64,000 nt of DNA from Chryseobacterium soli (lineage in GTDB: Bacteria > Bacteroidota > Bacteroidia > Flavobacteriales > Weeksellaceae). Below the pieces are notes generated by a model. That model was not told the origin of the DNA and did no database searches. It saw only the letters and a program-made list of their open reading frames with translations. The position numbers and the translations under genes were made by a program. Positions within the stretch are counted from its first letter, which is position 1; each line of letters begins with the position of its first letter. The DNA is taken from contig NZ_JPRH01000005.1 in assembly GCF_000737705.1 (NCBI RefSeq), positions 124,001 through 188,000 of the forward strand. Direction: 5' to 3'. Shown one piece after another: positions 18,058 through 25,637 of the stretch.

Positions 18058-19722
18058 ATGAAGAAGTCTTTTAAAATGATCGGTTTTGCTGCAGCCATGA
18101 TGTTCTCGGGACAGATCCAGGCTCAGAATATGGACATTTATAAAAATGTTGAGTTTAAAATGCCTCAGGTTACGGAAACCTCTTTTCCAGCTGCCACCGT
18201 CAATATTACCCAATATGGAGGCGTTTCAGGAGGAAAATTGAAAAATACAGAAGCTTTCAAAAAAGCAATTGATGACCTCAGCAAAAAAGGCGGCGGTAAA
18301 CTGATCGTGCCGAGAGGAATGTGGTTAACAGGCCCTATCGTATTAAAAAGCAACATCAATCTTCATGTGGAAGAAGGAGCTTTTATCGTTTTCAGTAAAG
18401 ATAAAAATGATTATCCTCTGGTAGATGTAAGTTTTGAAGGATTGAATACCATCCGCTGCCAGTCGCCGATCTCCGCAAAAAATGCAAAAAATATCGCCAT
18501 CACCGGAAAAGGCGTGATTGACGGAAGCGGTGATGCCTGGAGAGCCGTTAAAAAAGGAAAATTAGCCGAATCTGAATGGAAACAGATCGTTGCTTCAGGC
18601 GGAATTTTATCTGCAGATGGCAAAACTTGGTACCCTTCTGAAAGCTATAAAAAAGGATTTGAAAGCAGTTCAAGCTTCAACGTTCCTGATAAAATTTCAA
18701 AAGACGAATTAACGACGGTGAAAGATTTTCTTCGCCCTGTTATGGTAAGTTTGGTCGGTTGTGACCAGGTGTTATTAGACGGCCCTACTTTCCAGAATTC
18801 TCCGGCGTGGAACCTGCATCCTTTGATGTGTACCAACGTTATTTTAAGAAATCTTACCGTTAGAAATCCCTGGTTCTCTCAAAATGGCGATGGCGTAGAC
18901 CTTGAATCCTGTAAAAATGTACTGATTTACGACAACACTTTTGATGTAGGAGATGATGCCATCTGCATTAAATCAGGAAAGAATGAAGACGGCAGAAAAA
19001 GAGCAATGCCCACTGAAAACGTCATCATTAAAAACAATGTGGTCTATCACGGTCACGGAGGTTTTGTCGTAGGAAGCGAAATGTCAGGCGGTGCCAGAAA
19101 CATTCAGGTTTCCGACTGTACCTTTATCGGAACAGATATTGGTCTCCGTTTTAAAACAACACGTGGAAGAGGCGGTATCGTTGAAAATATTTACATTAAA
19201 AATATTGATATGATCAACATTCCCGCTCAGACCATTGGATTCAATATGTTCTATGAAGGAAGCTCTCCGGTATTGGAAGATGGACAGAAACAGGAAGGAA
19301 ATAAAGCCCCGGAAAAAGTATATCCGGTAACCGAGGAAACTCCGATCTTCAGAAACATCTATTTCAAGAATATCAATGCAGTTAATTCTTACGAAGCCAT
19401 TACCCTCAACGGTCTGGCAGAAATGAATCTTAAAAATATCGTAATCGAAGATTCTAAATTTGATACGAAAAAAGCCCTGACCATTACCGATGCAGACGGA
19501 ATTATTCTAAAAAATGTAACACTGGCTTATGCTGAAGGAACGGGAGCCATCGTATACAACAGTAAAAACATCGACTTATCTACTGTCACGTTTGAATCTC
19601 AAAAATCATCCGTAAAAATTTTAGGGGCAAAAACAGGGTCTGTGAAATTGCCTAAAAATATTACCAATACCAAAAACTCATTGACCATCTCCAATGAAGT
19701 CTCTAAAAATGCAGTTCAATAA
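18058..19722 (+). CDS. secreted polygalacturonase/glycoside hydrolase GH28
   Basis: GH28 enzymes hydrolyse galacturonan or rhamnogalacturonan linkages, releasing saturated galacturonate that UxaC can use. The 554-residue protein has a signal peptide ending QIQAQ (about residue 23) and a right-handed beta-helix. The family's catalytic clusters are NGDG (276-279, Asp278), GDDAICIK (Asp299 and Asp300), HGHGG (331-335, His333) and RFK (364-366), the counterpart of the usual RIK. The length suggests an exo-acting or oligosaccharide-directed member, but this is uncertain. Confidence 0.92.
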   Translation: MKKSFKMIGFAAAMMFSGQIQAQNMDIYKNVEFKMPQVTETSFPAATVNITQYGGVSGGKLKNTEAFKKAIDDLSKKGGGKLIVPRGMWLTGPIVLKSNINLHVEEGAFIVFSKDKNDYPLVDVSFEGLNTIRCQSPISAKNAKNIAITGKGVIDGSGDAWRAVKKGKLAESEWKQIVASGGILSADGKTWYPSESYKKGFESSSSFNVPDKISKDELTTVKDFLRPVMVSLVGCDQVLLDGPTFQNSPAWNLHPLMCTNVILRNLTVRNPWFSQNGDGVDLESCKNVLIYDNTFDVGDDAICIKSGKNEDGRKRAMPTENVIIKNNVVYHGHGGFVVGSEMSGGARNIQVSDCTFIGTDIGLRFKTTRGRGGIVENIYIKNIDMINIPAQTIGFNMFYEGSSPVLEDGQKQEGNKAPEKVYPVTEETPIFRNIYFKNINAVNSYEAITLNGLAEMNLKNIVIEDSKFDTKKALTITDADGIILKNVTLAYAEGTGAIVYNSKNIDLSTVTFESQKSSVKILGAKTGSVKLPKNITNTKNSLTISNEVSKNAVQ

Positions 19723-19737
19723 AAATTCGAAAAACGA

Positions 19738-20643
19738 ATGATTATTAGCAAACTTACTTATATTTCTATTTCATTAGTAGGGATCTTAGCATTCGGTCAG
19801 AATACCAGGCCGAATGCTTCCCCCTACACCAATGAAGGGACCTATGAAAAATTAAAAAAGAAACATCCTTTCATTACCCCACTGGAACGCCCTGTTCCTC
19901 CCAATATCGGGATTGAAAAAGACGTTGAATATGCCAATATCAATGGACTTTCTTTAAAAGCAGACGTATATTATCCTTTAGACCACACCCAAAAGTATCC
20001 GGGAATCGCCCTGGTTCACGGAGGCGGCTGGATATCAGGAAGTAAGGAGAATGAAAAATTCATGGCTCAAGAACTGGCTTCCAGAGGATATGTTGCAATA
20101 GCTGTAGGATATCGGCTTGCTGATGCCGCCAAATATCCCGGAGGTGTTGAAGATATAGAACAAGCTATCAGATGGCTTAAGAAAAATCGTAAAAAATATT
20201 CCTTAGATCAGAAGAAAATAGCCGTACTGGGAGAATCTGCAGGTGCCCAAATGGCCACTTTGGTTGGGGTACGATCAAAAAACAACATCAGTGCTATCGT
20301 GAACATAGATGGGATCGTTTCCTTCATCCATCCCGAAGCAGAAGAAAGTACCTATGCTTCGTACTGGCTGGGCGGAGACAGGAATATTAATTTAAAAAAC
20401 TGGACCGAAGCCTCCCCTTTGGAATATGTAGATAAAAATACACCTCCTACCCTGTTTATCAACAGTTCTCAGCCCCGGTTTCACGCAGGAAGAGATGATA
20501 TGATGAAAAAGTTGAAAAGCTTCAACATTCCTACGGAATATCATGAAATAAAAGATACCCCTCATTCTTTCTGGAGCGCTGAACCCTGGTTTACAGAAAC
20601 GCTGAACTACACCGTCGGTTTTTTAAATAAAGTTTTTAAATAA
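19738..20643 (+). CDS. secreted alpha/beta-hydrolase esterase
   Basis: The protein resembles BD-FAE/acetyl-esterase-like alpha/beta hydrolases of glycan loci and probably removes acetyl or feruloyl groups from pectin side chains. The 301-residue sequence has a short signal peptide (ending AFGQ near residue 21). The oxyanion motif HGGGW is at 94-98, the nucleophile elbow GESAG at 165-169 (Ser167), and a late catalytic histidine at 276 (TPHSFW). It follows GH28 by 15 nt. The ester bond attacked cannot be told from sequence. Confidence 0.85.
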   Translation: MIISKLTYISISLVGILAFGQNTRPNASPYTNEGTYEKLKKKHPFITPLERPVPPNIGIEKDVEYANINGLSLKADVYYPLDHTQKYPGIALVHGGGWISGSKENEKFMAQELASRGYVAIAVGYRLADAAKYPGGVEDIEQAIRWLKKNRKKYSLDQKKIAVLGESAGAQMATLVGVRSKNNISAIVNIDGIVSFIHPEAEESTYASYWLGGDRNINLKNWTEASPLEYVDKNTPPTLFINSSQPRFHAGRDDMMKKLKSFNIPTEYHEIKDTPHSFWSAEPWFTETLNYTVGFLNKVFK

Positions 20644-20665
20644 TCTGGAATTAAATAAAGTTGTC

Positions 20666-20825
20666 TTTTAAACGCAAAGAAAAAATTTCAAATCATTTAT
20701 TTTTTAAGGAGCAAAGAGAAGAATCAATACCATTGATTCTTATTAAGCAGACTTCATCAGCGACTGTGTCGCTTTCTTTGCTCCTTACAATAACACATTA
20801 AAATATATAAACTCTGCGTTTAAAA
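20666..20825. repeat. cloverleaf-like intergenic repeat, copy 2
   Basis: The element fills most of the 213-bp gap between the esterase and the second pectinesterase. Outer arms at 20666-20679 and 20812-20825 pair at 13 of 14 positions. Perfect 12-bp inner arms TAAGGAGCAAAG (20705-20716) and CTTTGCTCCTTA (20776-20787) enclose two hairpins: AAGAATCAAT-ACC-ATTGATTCTT (20719-20741) and AGCGAC-TGT-GTCGCT (20759-20773). This is the same plan as the element at 17016, with partly conserved arm sequence and unrelated hairpin sequence. Confidence 0.65.
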
Positions 20826-20856
20826 TACTTGTCTAATACCACATTGAAATAAGCAT

Positions 20857-21825
20857 ATGAAAAAATTATTGTTAATGGTATTTATTTCCCTGGCTCAATG
20901 GCTGCTGGCAGGAAATGCTCCCCATATAAAAATCACGGTTGCCAAAGATGGAAGCGGAGATTTTACCTCAATTCAGAAAGCAATTAATTCAGTGAGAGAT
21001 TTGGGTCCTTCAGAAGCATTGATCATCATCAAAACCGGAACGTATCATGAAAAAATTGTGATCCCTTCTTCAAAACATAAGATCACGTTACAGGGTGAAA
21101 ATAAAGATACAACCATCATTACCAATAACGACTATTCGGGAAAACCTGATGCTTTTAACGAAAAAATGACCACCTTCAATTCTTATACGCTCCTGGTGAT
21201 GGCTGATGATATTAAAATCAATGACCTGACCATTCAAAACAGTTCCTGCAATGAAGGGCAAGCAGTTTCTCTTCATGTGGAAGGCGATCGTTTCAGGAGT
21301 AGAAATTGCAATATTCTGGGTTGTCAGGATACGGTGTATGCTGCATCCAATCACAGCCGACAGTATTTTGAAAACTGCTATATCGAAGGAACCACCGATT
21401 TTATTTTTGGACAGGCCACCGTTGTTTTTAAAAATTGCACCATTAAAAGCTTGGCAGACTCTTATATCACTGCTGCTGCAACAGAAGCTGACAGGAAATA
21501 CGGTTTTGTTTTTCTCGACTGCACTTTAACGGCTAAAGAAGGTATTACGAAAGTATATCTCGGAAGACCCTGGAGATCCTACGCCAAAACAATTTTCATC
21601 CGTACGGAAATGGGAAAACATATCGTACCGGAAGGATGGAATCCATGGAAAGGCGACAACATGTTTCCGGATAAAGAAAAAACCGCTTACTACGCAGAAT
21701 TTGGAAGTAAAGGCGATGGTGGAAATACGGTCAACCGCACAAGATGGTCTCATCAGCTGACAAAAAAAGACTTAAAAAATTATACCTTAGAAAAAATATT
21801 GGATGGCTGGAATCCTGGCAATTAA
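20857..21825 (+). CDS. second pectin methylesterase (CE8)
   Basis: This is a paralogue of the enzyme at 10543, also expected to demethylate homogalacturonan outside the cytoplasm. The 322-residue protein has a signal peptide (about residues 1-19). The CE8 signatures are GQAVSL (134-139, Gln135), GCQDTVY (155-161, Asp158), DFIFG (181-185, Asp181) and LGRPWR near residue 233. The divergence from the first copy suggests different methylation patterns or chain lengths rather than a recent duplication. It follows cloverleaf repeat copy 2 and lies 23 nt before the next gene. Confidence 0.92.
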   Translation: MKKLLLMVFISLAQWLLAGNAPHIKITVAKDGSGDFTSIQKAINSVRDLGPSEALIIIKTGTYHEKIVIPSSKHKITLQGENKDTTIITNNDYSGKPDAFNEKMTTFNSYTLLVMADDIKINDLTIQNSSCNEGQAVSLHVEGDRFRSRNCNILGCQDTVYAASNHSRQYFENCYIEGTTDFIFGQATVVFKNCTIKSLADSYITAAATEADRKYGFVFLDCTLTAKEGITKVYLGRPWRSYAKTIFIRTEMGKHIVPEGWNPWKGDNMFPDKEKTAYYAEFGSKGDGGNTVNRTRWSHQLTKKDLKNYTLEKILDGWNPGN

Positions 21826-21848
21826 CCTACAACTTTTACATCAGAAAA

Positions 21849-22589
21849 ATGAATAAAAAATACGTCCTCTTCTTCAGTGTATTACTATCCGTATTCACAT
21901 TTTCACAACAGAAACCAACGTTGTTCTTAATCGGCGATTCTACCATGGCCAATAAGGAAAATCCGGATAAAAATCCCGAACATGGCTGGGGGCAAATGCT
22001 CCCGTTATTATTGACAACAGGAATTGAAATTCAGAATCATGCAACCAACGGAAGAAGCTCCAAAAGTTTCAGAACCGAAGGCAGGTGGGATAAAGTCAAG
22101 AAGCAGCTTACAAAAGGAGATTTTGTAATCATTCAATTTGGTCATAATGATCAGAAAATTAATGATTCGGTACGTTTCACCAATCCTTACACCCAGTATA
22201 GAGCCAATCTGGAACGGTATGTTCAGGAAACCCGGGAAAAAGGAGCCATTCCTATTCTCATGACCTCTATTGTCAGAAGAAATTTTAATGAAAATGGTGT
22301 TTTGGTAGATACTCATAAAGAATATCCGCTAGTAGTAAGGATGGTTGCTCAGGATCTCAAAGTGCCGTTTGTGGATTTGCAGCTGCTGACTGAACAGCTT
22401 GAAATTTCTTATGGCCCTGAGAATTCCAAAAGGTTGCATCTCCACTATAAAAAAGGAGAAGATGCTTATTATCCAGACGGAAAAGATGACGATACTCATT
22501 TATCAAAATTAGGTGCTGAATCCATTGCTAAACTGGCTGTAAATTCCTTGAAAACATTGAAAACACGGCTAGAGAAATATATAAAGTAA
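21849..22589 (+). CDS. second rhamnogalacturonan acetylesterase, CE12-type SGNH hydrolase
   Basis: This is a 246-residue SGNH esterase paralogous to the product at 17209, likely also acting on acetylated pectin. The signal peptide ends FTFSQ near residue 20. The motifs are GDSTMAN (Ser31), HGWGQ (45-49), NGRSSKSF (67-74), GHND (98-101) and the terminal DDTH with Asp215/His217. I chose the ATG at 21849. The open frame extends upstream into the preceding gene, and the residues before this methionine do not resemble a signal peptide. Unlike the first copy it has no lipobox. Confidence 0.9.
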   Translation: MNKKYVLFFSVLLSVFTFSQQKPTLFLIGDSTMANKENPDKNPEHGWGQMLPLLLTTGIEIQNHATNGRSSKSFRTEGRWDKVKKQLTKGDFVIIQFGHNDQKINDSVRFTNPYTQYRANLERYVQETREKGAIPILMTSIVRRNFNENGVLVDTHKEYPLVVRMVAQDLKVPFVDLQLLTEQLEISYGPENSKRLHLHYKKGEDAYYPDGKDDDTHLSKLGAESIAKLAVNSLKTLKTRLEKYIK

Positions 22590-22608
22590 TGTTGGCTAAC
22601 GCAATACT

Positions 22609-22645
22609 ATTTGCGCCTTTGCGATTCACTAAAAATATGAATTTA
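22609..22645. repeat. solo outer arm of the intergenic repeat family
   Basis: The stretch starting ATTTGCGCCTTTGCGATTCA closely matches the right end of the repeat at 17151-17187, including the following A-rich tail. It has no inner stem or hairpins, so it looks like a truncated or decayed copy. It lies in the 70-bp gap before kdgF. Confidence 0.45.
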
Positions 22646-22659
22646 AAAAAATAAGAAAA

Positions 22660-23001
22660 ATGCAATTTAAAAAAGAACCTTTCTTTGACGGAAACTCCGA
22701 ATGGGAAGACCTTGGAAACGGGGTATCACGTCAATTTGTAGGATATAACTCCCAGGTTATGATGGTCATTGTGAAATTTGAAAAAGATGCCGTTGGAACT
22801 TTACATCAGCATTTTCATTCGCAGATCACGTATGTAGCCTCCGGAACGTTTGAAGTAACGGTAGATAACGAAGTGAAAATCCTGCAGAAAGGGGATGGTT
22901 TTTTCGCACAACCTAATATTTTCCATGGGGTAAAATGTCTTGAAGAAGGACAGTTAGTGGATGCTTTCACGCCTTTTAGAGAGGATTTTATCGCGCATTA
23001 A
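22660..23001 (+). CDS. kdgF: KdgF-like cupin, unsaturated uronate processing
   Basis: KdgF promotes ring opening of 4,5-unsaturated galacturonate to the linear ketone used by KduI. The 113-residue single cupin keeps the probable metal ligands His49, His51, Gln55 (in HQHFHSQITYV) and His89 (PNIFHGV), and the family's C-terminal TPFREDFI. No signal peptide is visible, so it should act in the cytoplasm alongside KduI and KduD. It is the last gene before an intrinsic terminator at 23074, so it closes the long pectin operon. Confidence 0.88.
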   Translation: MQFKKEPFFDGNSEWEDLGNGVSRQFVGYNSQVMMVIVKFEKDAVGTLHQHFHSQITYVASGTFEVTVDNEVKILQKGDGFFAQPNIFHGVKCLEEGQLVDAFTPFREDFIAH

Positions 23002-23073
23002 AATAAAGACTGGTGAAAAATAATTTATCAAAAGTCCGTTAAAAATATTATATTTCCCATACTTCTAAATCAT

Positions 23074-23106
23074 ACACGATTACCATCCGGTGATCGTGTT
23101 TTTTAT
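23074..23106 (+). terminator. intrinsic terminator of the long pectin operon
   Basis: An 11-bp stem (ACACGATTACC / GGTGATCGTGT with one G-U pair) encloses a 4-nt loop ATCC. A T-run at 23099-23104 follows. It lies 73 nt after the kdgF stop. Confidence 0.85.
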
Positions 23107-23226
23107 TCTTCCCTCACTTTTTAAATCAGTGCTAAAGCTGATCGTTAAGGACAAAAATCATCATCATTGCGTTTAGATATATCTGTTTTTACAACGATTT
23201 TCAATAAAATAACAAATAATATAAAA

Positions 23227-23240
23227 TGCAATCGGTTTAA
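23227..23240. promoter_or_regulatory. half-conserved pectin operator upstream of PL1
   Basis: The site reads TGCAATCGGTTTAA. The left half is identical to the consensus TGCAATCG and the right half is degenerate. It lies about 115-125 nt before the PL1 start, a position similar to the susC-side site. Confidence 0.4.
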
Positions 23241-23315
23241 CAAATTAAATAATCAACATTATAATTATATAAATAAATATATACTAAAATATAAAAGTAA
23301 AAACTAATTATTTAA

Positions 23316-23323
23316 TAAATTTG
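23316..23323 (+). promoter_or_regulatory. -7 promoter element of the PL1 lipoprotein gene
   Basis: TAAATTTG is an exact match to the Bacteroidota TAnnTTTG element and lies 30 nt before the ATG. It predicts a leader of about 24 nt. No TTG is found at the expected -33 position, so activation may be needed. Confidence 0.5.
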
Positions 23324-23353
23324 AATTACATTAATCAAATAAATTATTACACT

Positions 23354-24469
23354 ATGAAACTCAATTTTAAAGCTATCCTGTCAACGGTAGTTCTAAGTTC
23401 AGCTTTTGCCTTAACTGGCTGCGGTCAGGAGGACATCAAAAGCGAATTAACCGAAAATCCCAATGCCGTTACTTTCAGCAATTCATTAGAAACCAATGCC
23501 GTTGTTCCTCTTGCCGGCTGTGTTGCTCCGGGATGGGCTTCTCAAAATGGGGGCACAACAGGAGGTGGTACTGCCGCCGAAACTACCGTTACCACATATG
23601 CACAGCTTAAAGCAGCCATTGAAAACACCGCAGTAAAGGTGGTTAAAGTTACAGGAACCATCACTATTACGACCCGTCTGTCTCTACAGGATCAAACCAG
23701 TAAAACCATTTACGGGACAAGCGGCGCCAAACTGGTTTCTACAGATCAGACAAAAGACGGATCGGGAATTATCAATATTAAAAGGTGTGAGAACATCATC
23801 ATCAGAAACCTCATCTTTGAAGGACCGGGAGCTTATGACACAGACGGCTGGGACAATGCCATTTTAGATGACTGTAGAAATGTATGGATCGATCATTGTG
23901 AATTCAGAGATGGCGTAGACGGAAATTTTGACATTAAAAATAAATCTGATTTTGTGACAGTTTCCTATACTAAATTCCATTATCTGAAAGCTCCAAAAGC
24001 AGGCGGTTCAGGCGGAACGGATGATCACCGATTTTCAAATCTTATCGGATCAAGTGATGGTGCAACAGCAGATGCCGGAAAACTTAATGTAACTTTTGTA
24101 CGATGCTGGTGGGCTCCGGGGTGCAGAGAAAGAATGCCGAGGGTAAGATTTGGTAAAATCCATATCATCAACAGCTATTTCAACAGTACTGTAAGCAACA
24201 AATGTATTGCAGCAGGAGTACAGGCCAATATTCTTGTTGACAGAAATGTTTTTGAAAATGTAAAAGAACCGATCAACCTGATGACTGGTTATACTGCGGT
24301 AACGGCAACAGGAAATACGTTTACCAATGTTACCGGAAATACAGCGGGAAGCGGTACTGCATTTACCCCGCCTTATTCAATCGGAGCATTGTCTGTTTCT
24401 TCTGTAAAAGCAGATGTTACCACAAATGCCGGAGCTACCCTAACCGGAAATATCTGTACTGCATTTTAA
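23354..24469 (+). CDS. pectate lyase PL1 (lipoprotein)
   Basis: This is a surface or periplasmic lipoprotein lyase that should cleave homogalacturonan by beta-elimination. The 371-residue protein has a lipobox with Cys23 (LTGCGQ) and a linker of about 35 residues. The PL1 beta-helix follows with VWIDHCEF (177-184), calcium-binding aspartates around GVDGNFDIKN (187-196) and RMPRVRFG (260-267) holding the catalytic arginine. I start at the ATG at 23354; the frame extends 11 codons further upstream without a better start. It is a monocistronic unit with its own promoter and a terminator at 24497. Confidence 0.92.
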   Translation: MKLNFKAILSTVVLSSAFALTGCGQEDIKSELTENPNAVTFSNSLETNAVVPLAGCVAPGWASQNGGTTGGGTAAETTVTTYAQLKAAIENTAVKVVKVTGTITITTRLSLQDQTSKTIYGTSGAKLVSTDQTKDGSGIINIKRCENIIIRNLIFEGPGAYDTDGWDNAILDDCRNVWIDHCEFRDGVDGNFDIKNKSDFVTVSYTKFHYLKAPKAGGSGGTDDHRFSNLIGSSDGATADAGKLNVTFVRCWWAPGCRERMPRVRFGKIHIINSYFNSTVSNKCIAAGVQANILVDRNVFENVKEPINLMTGYTAVTATGNTFTNVTGNTAGSGTAFTPPYSIGALSVSSVKADVTTNAGATLTGNICTAF

Positions 24470-24496
24470 AATAAAGGAATTTAAATATACAAGGAT

Positions 24497-24530
24497 AAAA
24501 AAGGCTGAGAACTATTTCTCAGCCTTTTTT
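24497..24530. terminator. bidirectional intrinsic terminator between PL1 and PL10
   Basis: The stem AAGGCTGAGA / TCTCAGCCTT with loop ACTATT is flanked by six A on the left and six T on the right. It can therefore end transcripts from both the plus-strand PL1 gene and the convergent minus-strand PL10 gene. Confidence 0.88.
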
Positions 24531-24605
24531 AATGCGAATATATTGATTAATCTCCTGAAAATCAAGCAAAATCCAACTTTAAATGATACAAAATCTCCTC
24601 CGCAA

Positions 24606-25637
24606 CTATTGAGAAATATTATTTTTCTGCAGCCATTTCGGGTATTCTTTGTCAATCAGTTTTTGAGGAGCTTCCCCAAACCAGCTGTAACCGTTTCTTC
24701 TTTCTTCAGACACTTCGTTATAATTGTATTTTACACTTCCGTCACGGTCTCCAAATAAAGGTTTATTGGTACTGATATCATAAAATCTTGCCCAGATCAC
24801 CGAATTTTTATCTTCCGCTAAAATTCTTACGGTTTTCCCGTTCTGCTTTCCTACATTGTAGCTATATCCTTCTATATCATTCTGCTGAAACCATTGAATG
24901 GCAGACTGTATTGATTTTTCAATTTCCGGGGTTACAGGCTGCATCATCAGAAATCTTACAATATTGACTGATTCTCCCGTTGCGAGCGAAATAGGTTCAA
25001 AAGCTCTTGCTTTATCAGGCTGCAATGTTATTTCATTGTACTGGTCTGCCCAGATTGAAGGTTTGCCATTCTGAAGAACCTGTGTTTTTAAAATACAGAG
25101 AATCCCTTTTTGTACTGCCGCTTTTGCCTTTTCCTTTAATTTCGGGTCTACCGGCTCAAAATCATCTTTACTTTCTGCCGTATGGTAAAGCACGGTAAGG
25201 GCATTGATCATGGCATTGTCGTTGTAGGTAACCTGTTTTCTGTATAATCCGGTGTTAGGATAATACTGTGGAAAACCTCCGTTGTTATACTGCATCAGCA
25301 AAAGATAGCTGATTCCTTTTTCTGCAGCCTTCAGATAGTCGGGATTCTTTGTTGCCTGATAGGCTTTTAACAACCCGTTGATCTCCCGGGAAGTTGCATT
25401 GTTATCAATGGTGGCATGATCATCACCGGTTGCTTTTATTTTTTTTAAAAGGGATTTATCTATCGGAAGATTGTAGTTAACGACAGATTTATCGTCAAGC
25501 TGTTTTCCCCAACCTCCATTAGGAAGCTGATACAGGACCATTTTCTCTGCCAGCGTATCTTTTACCTGAGCGGACAAATTGATGGAAACTACCGTAAAAA
25601 CCGCTGTGTAGATTGTTAATTTCATTGTTTTAGACAT
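24606..25637 (-). CDS. secreted pectate lyase PL10
   Basis: PL10 enzymes cleave polygalacturonate by beta-elimination with an (alpha/alpha)3-type fold unrelated to PL1. The 343-residue protein has a signal peptide ending NLSAQ near residue 24. Family motifs are NGGWGK (40-45), TIDNNAT (76-82), QYNNGGFPQYYP (116-127), YNDNAM (138-143), and the late WARFYD, FGDRDG and ERRNGYSW. Its ATG overlaps the stop of the upstream DUF4861 gene (TAATG), so the two are translationally coupled. With two PL1 genes this gives three lyases in the locus. Confidence 0.93.
   Translation of the reverse strand: MSKTMKLTIYTAVFTVVSINLSAQVKDTLAEKMVLYQLPNGGWGKQLDDKSVVNYNLPIDKSLLKKIKATGDDHATIDNNATSREINGLLKAYQATKNPDYLKAAEKGISYLLLMQYNNGGFPQYYPNTGLYRKQVTYNDNAMINALTVLYHTAESKDDFEPVDPKLKEKAKAAVQKGILCILKTQVLQNGKPSIWADQYNEITLQPDKARAFEPISLATGESVNIVRFLMMQPVTPEIEKSIQSAIQWFQQNDIEGYSYNVGKQNGKTVRILAEDKNSVIWARFYDISTNKPLFGDRDGSVKYNYNEVSEERRNGYSWFGEAPQKLIDKEYPKWLQKNNISQ

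Larger units (their letters stand above)
23002..23353. other. 352-bp gap between the pectin operon and the PL1 lipoprotein gene
   Basis: The gap holds the terminator of the upstream operon (23074), a partial copy of the pectin operator (23227) and a TAnnTTTG promoter element (23316) for the next gene. Between them it is AT-rich with no plausible coding frame. Confidence 0.6.
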
